Assembly (NCBI GenBank): GCA_900617975.1
Contig: UZAE01012238.1
Coordinates: 1 to 37,582, forward strand
From: Rodentolepis nana
Lineage: Eukaryota > Platyhelminthes > Cestoda > Cyclophyllidea > Hymenolepididae
Length of the DNA stretch: 37,582 nucleotides
Reading direction: 5' to 3'
Shown here: positions 12,105-25,200 of the stretch, in pieces
Numbering within the stretch: the first letter of the stretch is position 1
How the letters are laid out: each line of letters starts with the position of its first letter
Made by a program: the position numbers and the translations under genes
Notes under the pieces: model-generated
Told to the model about the DNA's origin: nothing
Database searches by the model: none
Seen by the model: only the letters and a program-made list of their open reading frames with translations

Positions 12105-15100
12105 CCTCCTTCGCCACATCAATAATGCCATGCCTACACGATCAAAGTCATCGGCCAGCCCCTACTACCTTTCCTTCGTAAAGCCTCTGTCCCCACTCAC
12201 TCATTCTGGGGAGCCCCTCTATCATAACTTAAGCCTAATGGGGAGAGTATTGATTATACAAAACTTTCCAAAGGCCACATAAGTCGTAAAAGTAGCATTA
12301 TTGATTAAATGAAAGCAAAAAAATTTACCAGCACGCAGAGCTTCAACTGCTTTCCAACAAACTTGGAAGGTTCCACTCGGCACTACACATCCATTCATGA
12401 CAACCAAATGATTCTCCTTCTTCACTGTCACGGTGGAACGAGACTTATCCGGTTTCCAATCATCTGAACCAACATTGAAATCATCATCAAATCGCAGGCA
12501 AAAGTCTGTGAATTCACCCTCACTAACAAGGGAACCACGTAGACAGGCGGAAATTCGACTCTGTTCTAGAGTCAACACAATAGCAGTGCGTGAATCCAAT
12601 TCCATGGATTGAGGACCCAATTGAAGGAGATTGGTGGGTAGACAGATTCCAAGGTCTTCCACATTAAGTTGGAAGAAGAGAATAGGACCAGAAGATACTG
12701 CAGGCTGTTGTTGTGGAGCAGAGGTGGAGGTGTGTTTCGTAAGACTTCCAGTCGTTGAACTGCCATCTGATGGACTGGAAAGGCTTGGGGTGGCAGCTAA
12801 ACGAAGAGGGCGCTCAGGAGAAGTGTAGAGGGCTAGACCTTGTGATGAGGAAGTGCATTGTTGTGCCCTCTCTGTTCCACGGGTTGATGGCATAGCTGCT
12901 TCACTTGACTGTAGCGAAAAAGGCCAGATAGAGAAGCAAGCAGTATAAAAAAACAGACAAAAGACCGACAAAAGAGAAAAGCGCCACAGATTGTCTCTAA
13001 GTCCCTTCTCGCCCTCATGAACATGAGAGTGGGTGCGAATCATGACACCAATACCATTGTTCGGGTTATAAACTGCTATCGACCTATTTTGAATTTCAAT
13101 CAAAAAAGTATGAAGACGATATGTATTCTTTGAATCACAGTCTACGTCGAGATGATAGTCTTTGGAGAAGTTTCAGTTTGTTATGCCTCTCGGACCATGT
13201 CTAATTAACTGTAGCCTAGTTATATCTAGAGGCCAGTTAGATTAAAGCAACAGAAGAGCCCAACAACAAGAATAGCCCTGCATGAAAAAGCCTAAAGACG
13301 ACCACTTACCAATGCATCCAATTGCTGTAGGTGTTCATTCCACTTGGCAAATTCACTGTTATAGACCATCCATATGAGTATTGCTAAAATAGAGGAGACG
13401 CGTTAGCTAATCTAAGTATTACCTCTATCAAAAGCCGACGGTTTCACCCAGATAATGGGTCGCCTCAATAACACCAGGAAAGCTTCCTGACCCACGGTAG
13501 ATCCAATGCTACCACCTCCCGTATTACTACCTCCACAGTCATCCAAGGGAGTAATTACAACACTGCTTGCAACACTCGTAGTTCCGGAGTGAGGAGGTTC
13601 TGCAGATTCAAAGACAGGAGTGGTTGAAGTGCTGGCTTCACCGTCCATGCGTGGGGGAATGGAACGCGAGTGTCCATGACGGGTGGTAGTTTCATCGGTT
13701 GAGCGGAAACTGAATGGAGTATTTCGATGAGTGGTTGATGTCACGTTTGTGGCCGCTGTTGAAGTAGTTGGTGGACTAACTTCCTCAGCAAGAAGAGAGC
13801 GTAGGGCAATTGCAGTACGAAAGAAAGCCAAGGTGCGAAATTCTTGATCCCACACTTCGTAGAATACATCCTAGAGTTATTCGGACGATTCAATGATTAG
13901 CATGAGAATGAGAATGAGTGAAAAGTGCGCAAAAAGAGAAAGTCACGTCCTTACTTGATCAAGATGGCCCAACTCAATACTTAAGTGATCAATTTTTGCG
14001 TAGATAAGAATGGATTCAGAGCCTAAAAGAACAAAAACAATACTTTATTGAAAGCATTAATTTAGGAGTGTTAACTAATGATGAAAATCGGATAAATAAA
14101 TATATAATGGTAAGAAACTGCAGCTCTTCTTACTGCAGATCCAACCCATCTCTCCAACTAATTATCTTGATAATTTAATCGACATGTACAAGAAGGACGC
14201 ACTGATGACACCATTTTGTGAAAATACAGTAGCCATTTTAATCTTAATCGACCAATAACCGTACCCACTTCCAAAGCATCTCAATATTAGTAACATATTC
14301 CACTGATAGTTGGAACCGAATTGCGTCCTTTTTTACATTTGCTTTACAACATAGTCTAACCTACTTGAAATAGACATTGTCTCTGACGATGCTTGATGTC
14401 TAGAGGTTGAATCACCACGAGTCGGTTGGCTCTTTTCAACTTTCTTACTAGTGGGAGGTGTTGAAGCCGCCAAGTCTGCATGCGGTCTAGCAGCTGAGAA
14501 TGAAGATAAGGAATCCGTGTACCAACTCGTATGCGTTCTTCCAACCCTATTTGACAACTCAACATGCATCTCCGAGGTCTCAAATTTAACTGCTCCGTTT
14601 GAGGTCTTAGCTAAGAGAAGAATTCCACCGAATTTCAACCTGAAACAGAGGAGAATGTTATATTTAATTTGTGAGATGGAATTTAACGCTATGAGAGATA
14701 AAATGGAACTAACCGGAAACTGAAACGAGTCGAAACAGAGAGGCGATTGGGTTGAGCCGATGCTGGATCAATGGAAGGTTCTGTTGAAATTGCCGAGTTG
14801 GAACAACGACGAAGAACGGGAGGTTGATGCGAGTAGTGCTGTGATGGTTGACGAGAATGAAGAGAGCCACCCTGAGACAGTGATCCTGTCTGCCAGGGCT
14901 GCTGTTCTCCCGCCATTTTTCGAATGACCTCATTTATTTCCTGTGCAAATAAATACAAATTGAAAATACCATCTACCCACCATAAGGCAAAGCAAAAAAT
15001 TGTCAACTCATTTTTTTCACTTTGAAATGGCTAGACGATAATGACAAAGTGCTTAATCGAAAACGAGTGGAACCAGAAAGACGCATAGAAATTTAAGATA

Positions 15101-15973
15101 GAGATGACCGAGCCGAGAAGTCGATGGAGAGTACTAAAAAGGAGAATTGATCCTTCCGCCCTCAAGTTAAGAGAGAGCTAAAATCTGTCCTTTTCGAACA
15201 GGTTATCACTTAACACAATATAATTTTCGATCGTAGCCACGTTCGGGACGATTTTAAGCCATTGCATATGTTAAGACGCAAGTATTGACCGAGTCAATTG
15301 TTGATAGACTTATATAATGTGTGAAAAGGGGTGCGCGATAGACTTACCTCCACGTGGTGCGCCTTGGGCAACGCATTCTCATACGGCAAAAAGGCCTATA
15401 AACCGCCAGTTGACTTCTTACTTCAAACTACCATCACCCCACTCAATGTCATATTCGATTACTTCCACAGTACCCACCTCACCTTTTTCTATCTTTGTGG
15501 CAGTCTCTTTTACATCTTTGAAACACTCTTCTGTTCCCCCCTCTCCACTTTTTTTCACCTTGATGTTCCTCTTCCCCTCTGTGAAGCCCGAAGTCAACTA
15601 AAGGGCTAATGATAACTATTAAACGCCTGCCATTTGATATAAATAATGTGTGAAAAACAGTCCAGAGAGTTAACCAAAAGGCCATTTATTCTATCCTGCA
15701 GACTTTCAGCAACTTTAATTTTGGAGATAAGTTAATGCCTACCTATTCAGACCATATGGAAAATCATATTTAATACACGGATGTGTTGAAGCTCCATGCT
15801 CGTATGACTGAAAGTTAAGTGTCAACTAGGAGTTTTTCTACCCCAAAGTTGGCGATAATATTAACCACTACCAGAGATTGATAGGAGACTCTGACCTTAC
15901 GCTTTCAAGTATAAACAGCAAAAAATAAAATAGAAATGAATAGACTGTTTCTTCCGCAAATTACAGACTTAAC

Positions 15974-16004
<31 letters not shown>

Positions 16005-19000
16005 ACCCCCTCCATTCGTTAGCGTGAATTCACTTACCTTCATGAAGAGTTTAACCACAACCATGATATAATTGAGCCTATCGGAGGGTAATCGTTGTTC
16101 AAAGAACCCCACAGAAACTTGTGCATCCAGATAGGAACCTTCCCTAGTAGCGACAACTTGTGGACCGACGGAATTCCCTGATGGCGACTGCCGTTGTGTT
16201 AGGGAGGCTACGATCTTTGGCAAACCGAGACTAACCGCTCGTGGGAACATGATGGGAAGATGCTGTAATAAATAATGGTTAAGTGACCCCAAGTACTGGA
16301 GAAATTCATCAACCCTATGACCTACCACGGATTGAAAACTGAGAGAATGAGTATTAACAGTCACATCTAGGTAGCAATTAGGACCAATGCGTCCAAAGAA
16401 GTAGACAGGGTCCACAGCATAGACAGCATCAAGTGAGGGATGGAGACAGACATTGATAGTGAGACCTCTTGCAATTGCAGTCACATTGATTATGAGAGGA
16501 GCCACAGGCGGAGTTGTGGTATTAATGAGATGACGCTCTTCAACCCCGGACAGACGCTTTATATCCTCCGGAGTTGGAGTCAAACCTCCATCTGTGAAGG
16601 TCCTTCTACGCAAAAGAGAAGATATATGGGAAAAAATATATATAATCTTTTATAATGTTTTTTTTTAAAATGCCAAGCAAAGACTGTTGTTTGGATTGCT
16701 TATTGAAAACTGCAAGGAAACGATCAGAAAATTCTAAGTAGAATCGGTACTCTCAAAAGTGTAATAGAATATACTTGAGCACAAAGTGCTCAGCTAGTAA
16801 AGAGACTTAGCAATGAGATTAAGAAATAATCCTGCGTATTCCTATTTGGAGATTAAATCTTCTACAAGTTGAGCTCATTTCGCTTACTATTCATTAAGAG
16901 AATACAAATAACTGAGGGTTGAATTAACACAAATATCATTGTCAAACTTGAAAGAGCCACGTGTTCTGTTATGAACTACTCACAAAGAGCAAAAAAAACT
17001 GTGATTCATTTTGAAAATTTAACCATAGATAAGCCTTAGCGTTATTTTCCAGACATGTATGTTCCTGTCACTGCACAACAGCGCACTCGGCCATTATTAG
17101 TCAACTCATTTAATCGATATGAGCTGACTTCTCGCATTTCACTTAGAGTCTCAATCCACACTCCCCGTTTTTTTTTCCTTTGCTCCCAAACTCTCACTTT
17201 TTAAACACACCCATCAACATTTTGGTATACAGAAGACTCTCTCTCTCGCGCGCGCGCGCGTCCCACTCCTTGAGGTTCTCCTTATTTACAACAAAGCTCT
17301 TCAAGCCGACCAATCACAAATGTTTCTTTTCACCGTCTTGTTGTGTGGTGAAAATCAGGCAAAAAAAAGTACAAAGGGAGTCGACTCAGCTCGAATCTGA
17401 TTTACCTAAGATAACCAGATGTCCCTCAATCGGTACTTTCCTTTTTTCTGTTCAAGTTATAGCCCTCGAGTATCGGTAGAAATCGACTGCTGATTTCTCA
17501 GTCAATGGGACAACAGGAAAAATATCCAAGTCATCAAAATGCCGTAACCCAACACACCCCCCCCCCCCTGTAGAGGTTCGATTCAAACGCGTTTACTCTA
17601 ATACTCACACAGCTTCCTTATCAGTAAAAAACACGCGAAGCTTCTGGCATTCGGAAAGTTATTGGAAAAAAAGGGCTATCAGTCCAGTTGTGCATCAGTC
17701 ACCAAAAGCAATTATAATATGGTGGGCCTTCAAGAATGAAGGTTTGTTAAATTTCATGAATTGTCTTGGAGCAACAGTTATATTTTGGTCACACACACAC
17801 ACACACACACACGCACACACATATAGCCTCCTACATTGTAGAAGAGCTGATTTACAAATCCATACACGTCAATTAAAACACGAATTTTCCTTACTTTCGA
17901 CTGCTCGCCGAAGGGGGTACCGGGGTAGGGGTGGGTATTTGAAGGAACTCTGAGACAGTAGTACTGAGATGACGAGCCTGTCGCTGGACCATGCCGTGTA
18001 GACGCACAGGGTGATGAGGGACGGCAATTTCAACCCTACCCAAACCAATGGTACAGGCGTTGCGTTCACCATGACGTGAGGATCGAGCGCAGGAGAGGAG
18101 AACATGGGAATGGTCCACACGCATACAAGCTACTTTTCTACAACAATGTGAATATGATGAGATAAAACGTGTACCGAACATACAGAGAGAGAGAGAGAGG
18201 ATAGCAAAGGATTGCAATACACCCTCCTTAACTATTAGTAGGTAGCAAGCCTAGATAGTTCATAATTTGAGCTACTTACTGAGCGAATTTGCCCAATCCC
18301 TCCGTAAGTCGAATGTCCCCATCACCAAAGTGGCCAGTGAAACTGAATTTGGATAATTTCTCCTTGAAAAGACCTGAAAGAAGAGATATGACATGATTAA
18401 GAGACTATGTTAGGTAAGCAGTTGTGTCACAATCGCTTCTTTATTACGCCAGTCAACAAAAAAAGTACGATCATCTTATATTAATCTTAGGGAATAATCA
18501 CTTAGTCCGTTATGATGACAGCGTCCTATACTACAGAAAACTCTACACAGACTACAAAATAATCAACGAAACATAACTTCTTCCAAACGTAATCACCACA
18601 GACTTTCTCAAATTGAACTTACTATGTCCTCGAACCCTATTGGTCTTAGTGAACGAGCCATGGATTCCTCGTACAACAGCCGTGAGGTTGACCTCCGATA
18701 GAACGGCTGAAACAGTCATCTGTCTAACACGCATTGTCACTAACACTACGGTGGGAATTCTTTCCGAGGTTTTGAACCACGCCGAAGAGGTTTTTTCACT
18801 CTGACGGCGAAACAGACCGGGCAATCCAGGGCCATTGGCCTCAGTCCCTGGTGCAACAGAATCGAAAGAGGCATTCACAGATGGGCGAGACAAGAGGCCA
18901 GATTCCACATCCACTGCAGAATCATGACGAGGTCCCGCTATGAATGAGAAGTGGGGCGCTGCGTTAGCAATCAGGCCTGCAACACCAGTATGACCTCCAC

Positions 19001-19260
19001 TCTCCTCTTTGGCTGGCTCCTGAATTAAGGGGAAAACTTGAAGTAAGCAAATAATTTATTTGTGCACGAGCACACTACTTCAAAATGCAATATTCAGACA
19101 TTTATTAACTTGGAGTAAAACATATCACTGGCGAAAATACTATCACAAAAATGGAGCATGTATGCTTTAAATCATTACCTTAATTAGCGAGAAATCAATA
19201 CGACAGTAGGCACTTAATCAGGATTGTAGAGTTGACTAGCTAATTTGTAGCATAAATTTG

Positions 19261-19298
<38 letters not shown>

Positions 19299-22200
19299 AA
19301 AATATAATATTTAATCCTTACACCGCTCACTAAGAAGTAGAAATATGAGTCGATATGACTGGTACTAGTTGCGAAACCTGGCTTAACCTCCCAATCTCAG
19401 AGACGCTAAATGGTCAGTGTAATGAACTTGTGGGAGGGGGGAGGGAGGGANGGGAGGGGGAAATGCATATTAAGGTGAGAAAAGAGACCTTTAGTAAACG
19501 TTACAAACAATGAGAAAATGAAATCTTGCCATTACGCTTATTTCAATTCCTCATTTCTTCAAGTGAATCACTTAAAGGTTGAAATTACAAATTACTTCAT
19601 TGCTAAACTCTCCTTTTCCGGGATAGAACAGACACACACACACACACAGCTAAAGCATACAAACTACAGAATAGAGGGGTTTATTCCTTTGTTCCAGGAT
19701 TTAATCATAATTTTAGCAGACAAATTGTTCAAAAAAAGGAATGACTATCTAAAGCCATCTTGATGGTGTATCACAAATATAATGAGAGTACCGATGGAAG
19801 ACAACTAATGATTACACATGGATGTGCGATAGACTTACCTCCACGTGGTGCACCCTGGCCAACGTATACTCATACGGCAAAAAAGTCTATTATTCGGCAG
19901 TTGACTTCTGTCTTCAATCTACCATCACCCCACTATATGGCATATTCGACTACTTCCACAGTACTCACCTCACCTTTCTTCTACCCTTGTGTTTGTCTCT
20001 TTTACATCTTTGAAACACTCTTCTGTCTCCCTCCCCCCCNCCCCCCCCCCCCCCCCCTCTCGATTTGTTTCACTTTGATGTTCCTCCTCTGTGAAGCCTG
20101 AAGTCAACTAAAGGGCTAATGATAACCATTAAAACGCCTGCCATTTGATATAAATAAATAAATAAATGATTACACATTGGAGTTCTAATGAGGCAGAGTC
20201 AATTAATAATTAATAAATTTAAGTGAAATTAGTAGATCAAAACCAAATCTAGATAATTGGTTAAAAGTGGGTGGGGTGGGGGGTGGGGNNNNNNNNNNNN
20301 NNNNNNNNNNNNNNNNNNNNNNNNNNNNNNNNNNNNNNNNNNNNNNNNNNNNNNNNNNNNNNNNNNNNNNNNNNNNNNNNNNNNNNNNNNNNNNNNNNNN
20401 NNNNNNNNNNNNNNNNNNNNNNNNNNNNNNNNNNNNNNNNNNNNNNNNNNNNNNNNNNNNNNNNNNNNNNNNNNNNNNNNNNNNNNNNNNNNNNNNNNNN
20501 NNNNNNNNNNNNNNNNNNNNNNNNNNNNNNNNNNNNNNNNNNNNNNNNNNNNNNNNNNNNNNNNNNNNNNNNNNNNNNNNNNNNNNNNNNNNNNNNNNNN
20601 NNNNNNNNNNNNNNNNNNNNNNNNNNNNNNNNNNNNNNNNNNNNNNNNNNNNNNNNNNNNNNNNNNNNNNNNNNNNNNNNNNNNNNNNNNNNNNNNNNNN
20701 NNNNNNNNNNNNNNNNNNNNNNNNNNNNNNNNNNNNNNNNNNNNGGGGCGGGGGGGCGGAATGGAGGGGGAATATAAAATACGTACATAGCTGAGGTATC
20801 CACCTTCCTCCAGAATTTTCGGCAGAGTTGAGGCCTGAAAAAGAGCAGTCACAGCCAATCCCGTTTAGCAGAAGTCGAGGATATAGGCAATAAAAGTTAC
20901 TGTTACCACCTGCGTTGACAGATATGCTATTTATTGGTGAATAATGGTTGATGCTAGCGGACTGGGGAAAGTAGAGTGCAACGGAACGCATGCTCCTCCC
21001 ATTAAAACCATTCATAAAAGGTACTATGACATTGCTGGTGTTTCGGTGAACAAGGGGACCAAATTCACCTGAAATACCGTGTACAGTGGCAAGTACGATT
21101 GTATATGAGTACAAATGGCATCTCTCTCAACAAAAAAATAGAGCTTTTGATTAAATTTGAGTGATTACGTGGCCTCCTCTCTGTGAATGTTATTTGAAGT
21201 TGCAGTAATTTGATTTAACGAATGAATTGAAAAAGGAGAAACAATCAAATCAAATGAACATATGAAAACATATTTCCACTCATGTGACGAAAATAAAGGA
21301 AGAATCTCTCCTTTAAGGTAGAAAAGTACTTTCATGTAAGATGACACACCTGTTTTAATGTCGATTTAAGATTAAATCTCCTGGAGACAAACCTCAACGA
21401 TAAAGATATTCCACAAATTTGAATTTTTTCTGTATACAACTGCCAGTGAAAAAAATATGAAATGCTTAAAGGTATTCGTCATTAAATTCCCCACCCCCTC
21501 CACCCTCTCTTTCAACAAAACCCAGAGTTTTCTGAACTTCCTCTCCAATCTATTTGGTCTTCTCCCAAAGTAAAAAGAAGAATTTTTGATATGACATGAA
21601 CGCAGAACACCAGAGTACAAATATATTGAATGTCACAATTCAAAAATCAAGTTATCGAGTAATATGAACTAAGCTTACCTTCTTAATAACATTTTTAGTC
21701 TCTGGTATGGTCGAGTAAAGGTCAATATATCTTAGCATGCGTCGCCAACACTCTGGCATCACCGATGCATTTTGCGGAATAGTTGTACCAGTTGCGGTAG
21801 GTGGTACAGATGCTGGAGGTAAAACACCAAACATTTCATCACCTCGGGTTTCAGTAGAAGAATCGGGCATCTTTCCATACGATGCCTCTCGAGAAGATTG
21901 CAATGAGGGGGGAAGTAAGTTTTGAGAACCTCCACTCCCATGACCATGGATTGAGATAGAGGTGCCGTCACCTGTCTTTCCATCTTAAAATGAAAACAAA
22001 ATCGAAAAGTAAGTTCAAGTTTTGCATGATAAATAGATAAGAAAGGTATAAAATACCAAGATTTGAGTAAGGTTGGTAGGCGGTGCTGTCATTTGTGCTA
22101 TCTTGTGAGTGGCCGCTGAGGCGAGTGTAGTCATGACGTGATTTCAAAGTGCTTCCTGTCTCCACTGTATCAGCAACGGAGCCTGAATTAGAGAAAGAGT

Positions 22201-25200
22201 ATTAAAATATTTATTTATATCAAATGGCGGGCGTTTTGATAGGTATAATTAGCCCTTTAGTTGACTTCAGGCTTCACAGAGAGGAGGTAACATCAAAAGG
22301 AAAAAAGTCGAGGGGGGGGGGAACAGAAGGGTGTCTCAAAAAATGTAAAAGAGACAGACACAAAGGTAGAAAAAAGGTGAGGTGAGTTCTGTGGAAATGA
22401 TCGAATATGAAATGCAGTCAGGTCATGGTAGTTTAAAGTCAGAAGTCAACTGCCGAATAATAGACCTTTTTTGCCGCATGAGTACACGTTGCCCAGGGTG
22501 CACCACGTGGAGGTAAGTCGATCGAACACCCCGTATTAAAAATATTCATAATTCTTTTTTCCACTAAGTGAAAAATGTAGCGTCTTAACGGCGAGCATTC
22601 AAAACAGCGAAGCCAATAGAAATTCATTATCATAATGACTTTTCCATTAGGGAAATCGTGGTTGACTTCTCTATCCCAAGACACTTTTAAAATACTACTT
22701 AATTAGAGTGAGTAAACTTAAGACTTTGGAACTGGCTAGTTGGTCTTAAATTTGCAGTGTATTGAAGCTTGGATTTTAGATAGAGGCATTGGCAGACCAC
22801 ATTTATAACTTTGCCATCAAGGCTGAACACATACATGACTGACGCATTCATCGTCTTGAACTTACGCCATTCGGTCATCAGCAGACATTTTTGTCGCTTA
22901 ATGGCTTAACTAAACAAAGGCAGACCCAAGGTCCAAGGCACATTACCAACTCCTTGGATTTTTCACAGCACTACCGATAGACAAAAAAACACTCAAACTG
23001 CAGAAATGAAGTTTGGTCATTTAGGTCAACCTATTGAATACCTGCAAACAAGGCGTAATCGATAGAAGTATAGAAATAGACAAGGGAAATGATTCAATTG
23101 TCGACTACCTGATTAGCTCAGAGTGAGATGGTCACTCGGCTGCTGCGATTAAAACTTTTATAAAAATGTGAGTTTACACTCAACTATATTTGATCTACTT
23201 TCTCAATCGCCACCAGATGTCATCGCTCCTCCACAAAGCTGTATAAGCAGCCGCGCGACAGAGTGAATGCAATTGCGTGCTGCATACTCATTGGTTAAAG
23301 GAGTCGACACACTAAGCTCCTGCGGTATTTTTAACTAAATAACCTTGCCCCTTCAAACATCACACAATAATTGAGTGAACAACTCAAACTTTTTCTAAAC
23401 GCTCTTACTCTTCAAATTCTTGCTAACAATACTGCTCAAAACTGTTCCACTTCACAATAACCTGTAGTTACTTCAAAATGGGACAACTATTCGTTGCATC
23501 CAATCATTCACTGGGGAGGGAGGAGGGGGGTCGGGGGGGGGGGGGGGGGGGGGGGGNGGGGGGGTTGGGGAGAAGTGCTAACAAAAACTCTAAAAGAGGT
23601 ATCAAAATTTAATCTGCATCTACTTGATAATCGGCTTCAAGATACACATACGCACACTGTGATAGGCTAATCATACACTACTCAAAATATTACCGGTGTT
23701 AGAGAATGCAATAAGTGCTTTTGCACAAACTTCTTGGCTTACCTTTGGCGTCAAATGCAGGCGGTTTTGTCAAAATGAGATTTCTTCGCATATTAGCAGA
23801 CTTTTGAGCATCCTGAGCACAGTAGAACATGGTGACAAACTGATGAGTGAGACGAAAGAGTGGCATATTTGAATGCTGACTGATACTGTCCACATGCAAA
23901 TCCACAATAATCTTGGTTGTTGTGGAGCGCAGTTCAATATCGCCTAAACGAGTCTAAAAGAAAGTAGAAATAAAAGCGATGAAAATCCACTCTCTTAGGA
24001 TTTAATTTTAGACGCTCTTTTGACTTACAGCTGCACTCTCTTGCTTTCCAAAACCAACCACATCCATTAGAGTAATTTTTGTAGAGAAACGATGACACAT
24101 AAGGGCTCTTTGTGTAGAACCACTTGCAGAATGTCCACTGGCATTGAATTTTTGCGCATTAGCACTTCTAAATCGACGCGCGCTGGTGGTAACACCTGAA
24201 GTCATCGGCAAAGTGGCTACTTTTTGAAGAGGGTTCTCCAGGGAATCACAGATTTCAATTTGGAAGCAATGTAACATGCCTTCAGCTGCAAACAGACCTC
24301 CGAACTTCTTCATTAGGGTACTCCGACGAACACCCTGAAAAGTAAAACATTTGATAACTTGGTAACAATTTTTCGCTCTGATGATATTATTTTTGCATCC
24401 TGCCAAAATATCTAACCCTTTAACGCTCTTAGGACCACACAGTCCGCTTTCAAAATAAGATCCACTGGTACTAGTCTCGTAACAGAAGGCGTTATTGCCA
24501 TTTAAAACATGTTCAATACGTCTATAGACTTCGCTTGATACCACCAAACTCGTCACGACGGTGGTATCAACGTGCTGTGAGATGCACGTGAGTGCAGTTG
24601 GGTGCATTTTCTAAAAATAATTCGGGCGTTAAGGGGTTAAGAAAGTTATATCAATGACCTAAAAGGTCAAACAGTCATGGTGAGCAGCAGTAAAACACCA
24701 TGAAGTCAATCTCGTATTTGCCTAATTTCATTAAAATCGGAAAACGGTGTTTGTCAATTTAAGCTCACCAAATGCGCACCAATGAGTCATCATCACCTGA
24801 CTTCAAATTTGGCATACTCAAACTAAATGCAAAGGCAAGGTTAAGTAAAACAACGCACTTTAATATTCACTCCAATGGCTTCAAGTAGGGGTCTGAATAG
24901 CCTTTGAGCGTCGTCAACGAAACGGAACTGTCCTTTCAAATGATTTATCTGATTCATATTTTCTGGAGTTAATGAAGGCTCGCGACATCGCTGTTGTTGT
25001 TGTTGCTGCTGTTGCTGTTGTTTTTGAGATTCTGTTGTATTTTCTACCACAGCGGAAGGTTTTGAAGCGAACTCCCACTTGGGACCTGCGATTGCCATAG
25101 GTAACACTGAGTCAACCCCAGCTGGAGCACCGACATCAGGAGAATTCGGAATGTTGCCTATGGATTGGGAGTGTCTACAAGGAGGGGAGGAGAAGATAAT

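Larger units (their letters stand above)
14941..16037 (-). other. Intron w21-w22
   Basis: Contains retroposon copy B and the 30-C run. Confidence 0.88.
19020..20786 (-). other. Intron w17-w18 with sequence gap
   Basis: Contains the (AT)n repeat, a GGGAGGG-type tract with an N at 19451, a short CA repeat, retroposon copy C and the 456-base gap. Confidence 0.8.
22183..23742 (-). other. Intron w13-w14
   Basis: Holds retroposon copy E and the G-rich tract at 23513-23572. No coding content was found. Confidence 0.85.

Noticed and set aside
20100..20150. Hammerhead-like core (CTAATGA ... AAAC) in the 3' part of the retroposon
   Set aside because: The required CUGANGA and GAAA elements are not intact and the flanking stems do not pair properly. 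It is the same in every copy, so this is not decay of one copy.
19820..20164. Retroposon family as a MITE or other DNA transposon
   Set aside because: No terminal inverted repeats, target repeats of variable length (8-14 bases), 5' truncations and an A/T-rich 3' tail all point to retroposition.
23100..23160. tRNA-like A-box (GATTAGCTCAG) on the plus strand
   Set aside because: No B-box or cloverleaf follows within a normal distance.
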